DNA of 64,000 nucleotides from Microtetraspora sp. NBRC 16547 (lineage in GTDB: Bacteria > Actinomycetota > Actinomycetes > Streptosporangiales > Streptosporangiaceae). The position numbers were made by a program, and so were the translations under genes. The DNA is taken from positions 31,760 to 95,759 of the forward strand of contig NZ_BSSE01000028.1 in the NCBI RefSeq assembly GCF_030268965.1, read 5' to 3'. Positions within the stretch are counted from its first letter, which is position 1, and each line of letters opens with the position of its first letter. Below are positions 58,346 to 64,000 of the stretch, piece after piece. The notes beneath the pieces are model-generated. The model ran no database searches and was not told the origin of the DNA. It was given only the letters and a program-made list of their open reading frames with translations.

Positions 58346-59809
58346 TTACCCGGTTTGAACGGGAATGCTGATCGTGACTTCGGTTCCGCCGCCTTCCCGC
58401 GGAGCGATCGACAATCGTCCGGAAAGCTCGCCGACCACGAGCGTGCGTACGATCTGCAACCCGAGACTGGTCGTCGCCTCCAGATCGAAATCGGTGGGCA
58501 GGCCCTTTCCGTCATCCGCCACGACGACCTCCAGGTGATTCGCGTCCCGGGACACGATCACCTGGATGCTCCCGCTCGCGTGCGAGAAGCCGTGCTCCAC
58601 CGCGTTCTGCAGCAGCTCGGTGAGGACCATCGCGATCGGCGTGGCCACGGCCGCGGGCAGCACGCCGAAGCTGCCGATCCGCTTGGGCGTCACGTGCGCC
58701 ACCGAGACCTCGGCGGTCATGGCGACGACCCGGTCGGCGATGTCGTCGAACTCGACCATCTCCTCCGGCATCTGCGCCAGGATCTCGTGCACGATCGCGA
58801 TCGACCCGACCCTCCTGACCGCCTCCTCCAGCGCCTCCCGGCCTTCGGGATTGCCGAGCCTGCGGGCCTGGAGCCGGAGCAGCGCCGCCACCGTCTGCAG
58901 GTTGTTCTTCACCCGGTGGTGGATCTCGCGGATCGTGGCGTCCTTGGTCAGCAGCTCGCGCTCCCGGCGGCGCAGCTCCGTCACGTCGCGGATGAGCACC
59001 AGCGCGCCGATCCGGCCGCCGCCGACCACGAGCGGGATCGCCCGCAGCAGCACGACGATGCCGCCGCGTTCCACCTCGGTCTCCCTCGGGGCCCGGCCGC
59101 TCGCCACGTGCATCAGGTCCTCGTTGATCGGCTCGTCCGAATAGCAGAGGTCCGCCGTGGTCCGGCCGAGTTCCGCACCGACCAGGTCGGCCTGCAGGCC
59201 GAGCCTGCGGTACGCGGAGAGCGCGTTGGGCGAGGCGTAGGTCACCCGGCCGGCCCGGTCCAGCCGGAGGAGGCCGTCGCCCACCCGGGGCGAGCGGACG
59301 AGGGTCGGCTCCTCCTCGGGGAACGGGAACCTCCCCTCGGCCACCATCTGCGCCATGTCCGAGGCGCTCTGCAGGTAGGTCAGCTCCAGCCGAGACGGCG
59401 TACGCGCGGACGACAGGTTGGTGGAGCGCTGGATGACACCGATGAACTCTCCCTCCAGGCCGCGCCGCACGGGGATGGTCTCCTCGCGGACGGGGACGCC
59501 GCTGGACCAGTCCGGGTCGCCCTCGCGGCAGATCCGGTGCTCCTTCCAGGCGGTGTCGATCAGTGGGCGCTCGCCCTCCGCCACGACCATGCCGACCACG
59601 TCGTCGTGGTAGACGGTGGGGCCGGTGGTCGGCCGCATCTGAGCGACCGCCACCCAGCCCGGCCCCTCCTTGCGCGGGATCCACAGGATGAGGTCGGCGA
59701 ACGACAGGTCGGCGAGCAACTGCCAGTCGGACACAAGCGAGCGCATCCACTCGATGCCCGCGGCGTCGAGCGCGGTTTGACGGGACACCAGGTCGCTGAG
59801 AGTCGACAC
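58346..59809 (-). CDS. Sensor histidine kinase (GAF-like/PAS, HisKA_2 type)
   Basis: Cytoplasmic sensor kinase of about 487 residues. An N-terminal sensory region contains LLADLSFADLILWIPRKEGPGWVAVAQMRPTTGPT; a PAS domain includes GLLRLDRAGRVTYASPNALSAYRRLG; the dimerisation box has IREIHHRVKNNLQTVAALLRLQARR (HWE/HisKA_2-like phospho-accepting His); the HATPase domain contains LTELLQNAVEHGF, VVADDGKGLP and TTSLGLQIVRTL. GTG 59809 (MSTLSDLVSRQ) agrees with family starts. No response regulator is adjacent. Its convergence with whiB is conserved in relatives. Confidence 0.9.
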   Translation of the reverse strand: MSTLSDLVSRQTALDAAGIEWMRSLVSDWQLLADLSFADLILWIPRKEGPGWVAVAQMRPTTGPTVYHDDVVGMVVAEGERPLIDTAWKEHRICREGDPDWSSGVPVREETIPVRRGLEGEFIGVIQRSTNLSSARTPSRLELTYLQSASDMAQMVAEGRFPFPEEEPTLVRSPRVGDGLLRLDRAGRVTYASPNALSAYRRLGLQADLVGAELGRTTADLCYSDEPINEDLMHVASGRAPRETEVERGGIVVLLRAIPLVVGGGRIGALVLIRDVTELRRRERELLTKDATIREIHHRVKNNLQTVAALLRLQARRLGNPEGREALEEAVRRVGSIAIVHEILAQMPEEMVEFDDIADRVVAMTAEVSVAHVTPKRIGSFGVLPAAVATPIAMVLTELLQNAVEHGFSHASGSIQVIVSRDANHLEVVVADDGKGLPTDFDLEATTSLGLQIVRTLVVGELSGRLSIAPREGGGTEVTISIPVQTG

Positions 59810-59876
59810 GACTGCATCATGCGTCCTGAACCGGCCCGAAGGCGAATCCACCCATCCGACCTGCAAAGATGCACCC

Positions 59877-60446
59877 ATGAGTAGGCCACTCGACAGGCTG
59901 CGTGCGGCCGCCGCCGGCAGGGGCGCGGTGCACACTGCCGGACTTGCGGGGAATCCTCATATTGTGAGAACCGTCACGCTTTCCAAGTCGCTCGGCTCTC
60001 AGGGCGGAGCGATGCTCGGCGCCCCCGAGGTGATCGAGACGCTGATCGACACGGGGCGTTCGTTCATCTTCGACACGGGGCTCGCGCCCGCCTGCGCCGA
60101 CGCCGCCCTGCGCGCGGTCGAGATCCTGGAGAGGCACCCTGAGCTGCCAGAACGCGCGTCGGCCAACGCGCGGGCGCTCGCCGGCACGGCGCGCGAACTC
60201 GGTCTGGAGTCCGGCGAGCCTGCCGCCGCCGTGGTCCCGATCGCGCTCGGATCGCCCGGGGCCGCGGTCTCAGCGGTGACCCTGTGTGCGGAACTCGGCG
60301 TGCGCGTGGGATGCTTCCGCCCACCATCGGTGCCCCAAGGGAGGTCTTGTCTGAGGTTGACCGCCCGGGCCAATCTGGGGTCCGATGACCTCGCGGTGAT
60401 CAGGCGGGCGCTCACCGCCGTGGCCGAACGGAAGGTGGGCAAGTGA
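59877..60446 (+). pseudogene. bioF: 8-amino-7-oxononanoate synthase (bioF) with large internal deletion
   Basis: The ORF of 189 residues keeps a plausible start (MSRPLDRLRAAAAG) and then jumps directly to the C-terminal third of BioF: GRGAVHTAGLAGNPHIVRTVTLSKSLGSQGGAMLGAPEVIETL, including the PLP lysine (SKSLGSQGG), and GVRVGCFRPPSVPQGRSCLRLTARANL. About 210 residues of a normal ~380-residue enzyme are missing, without loss of frame. Most PLP- and substrate-binding residues are gone, so it is probably inactive. A GntR regulator and bioD follow. Confidence 0.72.
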
Positions 60447-60483
60447 CCCGGCGAAACATCGACGACGTCGTGAGGGAGGCATC

Positions 60484-61218
60484 GTGACCGAACTGGCCGA
60501 GGACGCGCCGAGAGTCCCGAAGTATTACGACGTCAAGCGCAGCCTCCTGGAACTCACCAAGAGCCTCCCTCCGGGGAGCGCGTTGCCACCCGAGCGTACG
60601 CTCGCCGTGCGGTTCGTGACCTCTCGGACGACCGTGCGGCAGGCACTGTCGGAACTCGTGGTGGAGGGCCGCCTGCTGCGGATCCAGGGCAAGGGCACGT
60701 TCGTCGCTCAGCCCAAGGTCGCCCAGGTGCTCCAGCTCACGTCCTACACCGGGGATCTGCGCACCGTGGGCCTCGAACCGGACACCAAGATCCTGGACAT
60801 CAGCTACATCACCGCGGACGAGCAGCTCGGCCGGCGACTGGCGATCAATCCGGGCGGCCGGGTTCTGCGCATCCACCGCCTGCGGCTGGCCAACGGCGAG
60901 CCGATGTCGATCGACACCACGCACCTGTCCGCCCGCAGGTTTCCCCGCCTCCGGCGGGAGCTGGAAGCGCACTCGTCGCTGTACGAGACGCTGCACAACG
61001 CCTACAACGTGCGGCTGACCGACGCCGAGGAGGTCATCGAGACCGTCCTCGCCACGCCGTACGACGCCCAGGTGCTCGGCGTGGACGTGGGCCTGCCCAT
61101 GCTGCTGCTCACCCGGCACGCCTTCGACGCCGACGGCAACCCGGTGGAGTACGCCCAGTCGCTGTATCGCGGCGACCGCTACAAGTTCGTCACGCGTCTG
61201 CGCAGGCCCAGCCCCTAG
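60484..61218 (+). CDS. GntR-family regulator with UTRA domain (HutC subfamily)
   Basis: Regulator of 244 residues. The winged helix is [62 protein letters not shown]; the UTRA ligand domain has [51 protein letters not shown] and [16 protein letters not shown]. It resembles DasR/NagR-type regulators that sense amino-sugar phosphates, although the biotin neighbours suggest another ligand is possible. GTG 60484 with GGAGG upstream. Confidence 0.88.
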   Translation: MTELAEDAPRVPKYYDVKRSLLELTKSLPPGSALPPERTLAVRFVTSRTTVRQALSELVVEGRLLRIQGKGTFVAQPKVAQVLQLTSYTGDLRTVGLEPDTKILDISYITADEQLGRRLAINPGGRVLRIHRLRLANGEPMSIDTTHLSARRFPRLRRELEAHSSLYETLHNAYNVRLTDAEEVIETVLATPYDAQVLGVDVGLPMLLLTRHAFDADGNPVEYAQSLYRGDRYKFVTRLRRPSP

Positions 61219-61227
61219 GGTTGGCTG

Positions 61228-61950
61228 ATGAGCATCCTCATCATCACCGGCACCGACACCGGCGTAGGGAAAACGGTGGTGACCGCGGCGACGGCCGTAC
61301 TCGCTCGGGAGCGGGGAGCCACGGTCGCGGTGGTGAAACCGGCGCAGACCGGCGTAGCCCCGGACGAGCCGGGCGACCTCGACGAGGTCATCCGGCTGTC
61401 GGGCGTCACGACGACGTTCGAGTTCGCCCGGTTCCCGGATCCGCTCTCCCCCGCCGCCGCGGCGCGCGAGTCGGGTCTGCCGCCGGTCTCGCTGGGGGAG
61501 GCCGCCGAGCGGATCCGCGAGATCGCCGAAGCCCACCGGCTGGTGATCGTGGAGGGCGCGGGCGGGCTGCTCGTCCGCTTCGACGAAGAGGGCTCGACGC
61601 TGGCGGACCTGGCGCACCTGCTGCACGCCCCGGTGCTGGTGGTCGCGCGCGCCGGGCTCGGCACGCTCAATCACACCGCGCTGACGCTCGAGGTGATGGC
61701 GGGCCGCGGGGTCGACCTGGCCGGCGTGGTCATCGGCTCCTGGCCGGCCGAGCCGGATCTCGTGGAGCGCTGCAACGTCGCCGACCTGGAGATGCTCGCC
61801 GCCCGCCCGCTCGCCGGCGCGCTGCCCGAGGGAGCCGGCGAGCTCGACCGTACGGCCTTCGCCCAGGCGGCCAGGGCGGGACTCGGTCCGACGCTCGGCG
61901 GCGGGTTCAACCCGGCGCGTTTCCGATCAACGCTGAGGCTCCCCCTGTGA
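61228..61950 (+). CDS. bioD: Dethiobiotin synthetase
   Basis: ATP-dependent carboxylase/cyclase of 240 residues in biotin synthesis. The extended P-loop is IITGTDTGVGKTVVTAATA; VVKPAQTGV contains the substrate-binding Lys; VIVEGAGGLLVRF is the third family motif. ATG 61228 with TAGGGTTGG upstream, 9 bases after the GntR stop. bioA and bioB are not in the window, and the adjacent bioF is deleted, so the pathway must be completed elsewhere. Confidence 0.92.
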   Translation: MSILIITGTDTGVGKTVVTAATAVLARERGATVAVVKPAQTGVAPDEPGDLDEVIRLSGVTTTFEFARFPDPLSPAAAARESGLPPVSLGEAAERIREIAEAHRLVIVEGAGGLLVRFDEEGSTLADLAHLLHAPVLVVARAGLGTLNHTALTLEVMAGRGVDLAGVVIGSWPAEPDLVERCNVADLEMLAARPLAGALPEGAGELDRTAFAQAARAGLGPTLGGGFNPARFRSTLRLPL

Positions 61951-62063
61951 CCGAGACGCGATCATCGTGGGGAACTACCTGGCTGGGCCGCTCTCCCGAG
62001 CAGGACCTCGGCCTCCTCGCCGACCTCAGGATGCCGATCAAGGCGCTGTCGCAGACGCTCTAG
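61947..62063 (+). CDS. Short ORF coupled to bioD, unknown
   Basis: A 38-codon ORF from GTG 61947, overlapping the bioD stop by GTGA (MTETRSSWGTTWLGRSPEQD..., ending KALSQTL). No recognised family. The overlap is suggestive of coupling, but it may be a chance ORF or a fragment. Confidence 0.25.
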   Translation: MTETRSSWGTTWLGRSPEQDLGLLADLRMPIKALSQTL

Positions 62064-62173
62064 AACCGCGCCGTCCCATGGCGCAGGACGGGTCGTAGGC
62101 GCGCGGATCCGTCGCCTGGCAGGCAGTGGCGACTCACTATCCCCCTATGTGACCGGCTGGTAGGTTTCCCGGC

Positions 62174-63823
62174 ATGGAGTCAGCAGCGAAGCATGCAGGC
62201 GACATCGCGGTCGCCGTTTCCCAGGCCTACGGCGTCGAAACGATGTTCACGCTGTCCGGGGGGCACGTCTTCCCCCTGTACGACGGCGCGGTGCACGAGG
62301 GCATGCGCATCCTCGACGTACGGCACGAGCAGAGTGCCGTCTTCGCGGCCGAGGCGACGGCGCGGCTCACCCGGGGGCCCGGCCTCGCGGTGTTGACCGC
62401 CGGACCCGGCATCACCAACGGCGTCTCCGGCGTCGCGACGGCGCACTTCAACGGCTCCCCCGTCGTCGTGATGGGCGGCCGCGCACCGCAGTCCCGCTGG
62501 GGCTCGGGCGCCCTGCAGGAGATGGACCACCCGCCGCTGTTCGAGTCCATCACCAAGCTGGCCTTCACCGGCTCCGGCGCCGAGACGATCGGTCAGGACG
62601 TCGAGATGGCCTTCCGTACGGCTCTCGCCCCCCACCGCGGCCCGGTCTTCATCGACTTCTACATGGACCACCTGTTCGCGCCGTCGCCCGAGCGGGCCAC
62701 CGAGACGCTCGCGCCGTCACCGCTGGAGCCGGACACCGACGCGCTCGCGGACATCGCCAAGCTGATCGTGGCGGCCGAGCGGCCGGTCCTGGTCCTCGGC
62801 TCCGACGTCTGGATGGACCGCGCCGAGGAGGCCGCGCGGGACTTCGCCGAGGAGTACCGCCTGCCGGTCATCCCCAACGGCCAGGGCCGGGGCATCCTCC
62901 CCGCCGGGCACGACCTGCTCGTCACCCGCGCCAGGGGACTCGCCTTCGGCCAGGCGGACCTGGTCATCGTGGTCGGCACGCCGCTGGACTTCCGGCTCGG
63001 CTACGGATGGTTCGGCGGCAAGGACGGGGCTCCCCTGGCCAAGGTCGTGCACATCGCCGACGCGGCCTCCCAGCTCGCCACGCACATCGGCCTGGCCGGC
63101 TCAGCCGCCGGCGACCTGTCCCTCACCTTCTGGGGCCTCGCCGCGGCCTGCTCGACCGCCGGGGTGGATCCGAAGGCGTACGCGCCGTGGGTGTCCACAC
63201 TGGCCGAGACGGCAGCGGCCTCGATCGCCGGGGACGCCGCGCTGCTCGCCTCCGACGCCGACCCGATCCACCCGATGCGCATCTACGGCGAGCTCGGCAA
63301 GGTCCTCGCCGACGACGCCGTGGTCATCGGCGACGGCGGCGACTTCGTGTCCTACGCCGGCAAGTACGTCGAGCCGCGCAACCCGGGCAACTGGCTCGAC
63401 CCCGGCCCGTACGGCTGCTTGGGCACCGGGCTCGGCTACTCGATCGCCGCCCGGCTCGCCCGGCCCTCCTCCCAGGTCGTGCTGCTCCTCGGCGACGGCG
63501 CCGCCGGGTTCTCCCTGATGGACGTGGACACCCTGGTCAGGCACCGGCTCCCGGTCGTCATGATCTGCGGCAACAACGGCATGTGGGGCCTGGAGAAGCA
63601 CCCCATGCAGCTGCTGTACGGCTACGACGTGGCCGCCGAGCTCCAGCCGCAGTGCCGGTACGACCAGGTCGTGACCGCGCTCGGCGGAGGCGGCGAACTG
63701 GTGACGTCCCCGTCGGAGATCGGGCCGGCGCTGCGGCGGGCCTTCGACTCGGGCGTGCCATACCTGGTGAACATCGCCACCGACCCCGCGGTCGCCTACC
63801 CGCGCAACACCACCGGGGTCTAG
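62174..63823 (+). CDS. Acetolactate-synthase-like ThDP enzyme
   Basis: Thiamine-diphosphate enzyme of 549 residues in the acetolactate synthase/oxalyl-CoA decarboxylase superfamily. The N-terminal domain has AYGVETMFTLSGGHVFPLYDG and DVRHEQSAVFAAEATARLT with the conserved catalytic Glu; GPVFIDFYMDHLF closes it. The C-terminal ThDP motif is LLGDGAAGFSLMDVDTLVRHRLPVVMICGNNGMWGLEKHP. It looks closest to the IlvX/IlvG-like actinobacterial proteins, one of which (Rv3509c) is in the mycobacterial sterol region. The real reaction is unknown. ATG 62174. Confidence 0.85.
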   Translation: MESAAKHAGDIAVAVSQAYGVETMFTLSGGHVFPLYDGAVHEGMRILDVRHEQSAVFAAEATARLTRGPGLAVLTAGPGITNGVSGVATAHFNGSPVVVMGGRAPQSRWGSGALQEMDHPPLFESITKLAFTGSGAETIGQDVEMAFRTALAPHRGPVFIDFYMDHLFAPSPERATETLAPSPLEPDTDALADIAKLIVAAERPVLVLGSDVWMDRAEEAARDFAEEYRLPVIPNGQGRGILPAGHDLLVTRARGLAFGQADLVIVVGTPLDFRLGYGWFGGKDGAPLAKVVHIADAASQLATHIGLAGSAAGDLSLTFWGLAAACSTAGVDPKAYAPWVSTLAETAAASIAGDAALLASDADPIHPMRIYGELGKVLADDAVVIGDGGDFVSYAGKYVEPRNPGNWLDPGPYGCLGTGLGYSIAARLARPSSQVVLLLGDGAAGFSLMDVDTLVRHRLPVVMICGNNGMWGLEKHPMQLLYGYDVAAELQPQCRYDQVVTALGGGGELVTSPSEIGPALRRAFDSGVPYLVNIATDPAVAYPRNTTGV

Positions 63824-63829
63824 GGAGTA

Positions 63830-63868
63830 TCTGACGAATGCCGCTCGCGACGGACAGCATTCGTCAGA
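63830..63868 (+). terminator. 12-bp inverted repeat after the ThDP enzyme
   Basis: TCTGACGAATGC (63830-63841) and GCATTCGTCAGA (63857-63868) are perfect inverted copies, 7 bases after the stop. Confidence 0.8.
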
Positions 63869-63874
63869 CACTCA

Positions 63875-64000
63875 CTAGTAGTACTTCGTTAGATCGATGA
63901 TCACTTAACGTGATCATTTTGATGAGTTACTTCGGGATCATGCTGTCGTGACACCTGACGAGATGGCGCTGGTACGCCCGCGGCTTGAGAAGTTTGCAGA
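63875..64000 (+). mobile_element. Left end of an IS701-type insertion sequence (partial)
   Basis: CTAG at 63875-63878 is a possible target-site copy (IS701-type elements prefer YTAR). It is followed by an abruptly AT-richer end containing an inverted repeat ATGATCAC/GTGATCAT, and by the start of a transposase. The right end is outside the window. Confidence 0.6.
63948..64000 (+). CDS. IS701-family transposase, N-terminal end (partial)
   Basis: GTG 63948 begins MTPDEMALVRPRLEKFA, matching the start of IS701-like DDE transposases (MTPxELxxLRPRLExFA). The gene runs off the window after 17 codons. The start and the upstream inverted repeat fit an element end. Confidence 0.6.
   Translation, partial: MTPDEMALVRPRLEKFA

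Overview
The window reads as chromosome of a GC-rich actinomycete, most likely Streptosporangiaceae-like (this is inferred from family content, not from a marker gene). The evidence is the pervasive GC-rich third codon positions, frequent GTG/TTG starts behind GGAGG-type ribosome sites, a one-polypeptide 2-oxoglutarate decarboxylase/dehydrogenase (kgd), a nickel superoxide dismutase with its maturation protease, a WhiB protein, a SigB/SigF-type sigma factor with its anti-sigma kinase, and a DUF6104 protein directly after kgd. No rRNA, tRNA or CRISPR array was seen.

Layout. 1-12.5 kb: end of a FadR-type regulator, an NlpC/P60 wall hydrolase with a repetitive linker, a cytochrome P450, GDP-mannose dehydratase, a glycosyltransferase/methyltransferase/prenyltransferase-like operon, small enzymes, and a flavin enzyme-ferredoxin-alcohol dehydrogenase operon. 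Three 14-bp boxes fitting the KstR-type pattern TNNAAC-N2-GTTNNA lie at 1783, 4326 and 9724 and may tie these units into one lipid/steroid-type regulon. Two truncated gene remnants (7.6-8.1 kb and 11.6-12.5 kb) lie here. 12.6-19.8 kb (minus strand): a sugar uptake and catabolism cluster consisting of a ROK regulator, a CUT2 ABC transporter (ATPase, permease, binding protein), a Gfo/Idh/MocA dehydrogenase and a sugar isomerase. 20-28 kb: lipid-catabolism-like SDR, a DapB-fold dehydrogenase, a flavin reductase, an MBL-fold hydrolase, an MFS exporter with an ArsR-type repressor, a VapBC pair and a B3/4-domain protein. 28.4-36.2 kb: kgd, DUF6104, a DUF4097/PadR pair with a 13-bp-arm operator, a quinone-reductase-like enzyme, and a second VapBC pair.

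36.5-52 kb is the most unusual region. A subtilisin-inhibitor (SSI) family gene is divergent from the first of nine consecutive same-strand paralogues of a secreted trypsin/V8-like serine peptidase family. The outer members (1 and 9) have a full His/Asp/Ser triad and both disulfides. Member 2 keeps the triad but not the second disulfide. Members 3-7 carry Leu, and member 8 Asp, at the aligned nucleophile position, and member 7 also has Asn for the catalytic Asp. Members 2-7 gained a 40-63-residue hypervariable insert in an otherwise nearly invariant scaffold. Members 2-7 and 9 share a -10 hexamer, a short leader with a stem-loop, and an equal spacing to the start codon. Five members also have a CRP-like palindrome about 255-276 bp upstream of the start. 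A recent conversion or duplication tract links members 3 and 7. The pattern suggests an expanding, diversifying set of mostly inactive exported proteases next to a protease inhibitor.

52-64 kb returns to housekeeping genes: malic enzyme, a CGNR-type regulator, sodX/sodN, anti-sigma and sigma factors, a diacylglycerol-kinase-family enzyme, WhiB, a PAS sensor histidine kinase, an internally deleted bioF, a GntR/UTRA regulator, bioD, an acetolactate-synthase-like ThDP enzyme, and the left end of an IS701-type insertion sequence running off the window.
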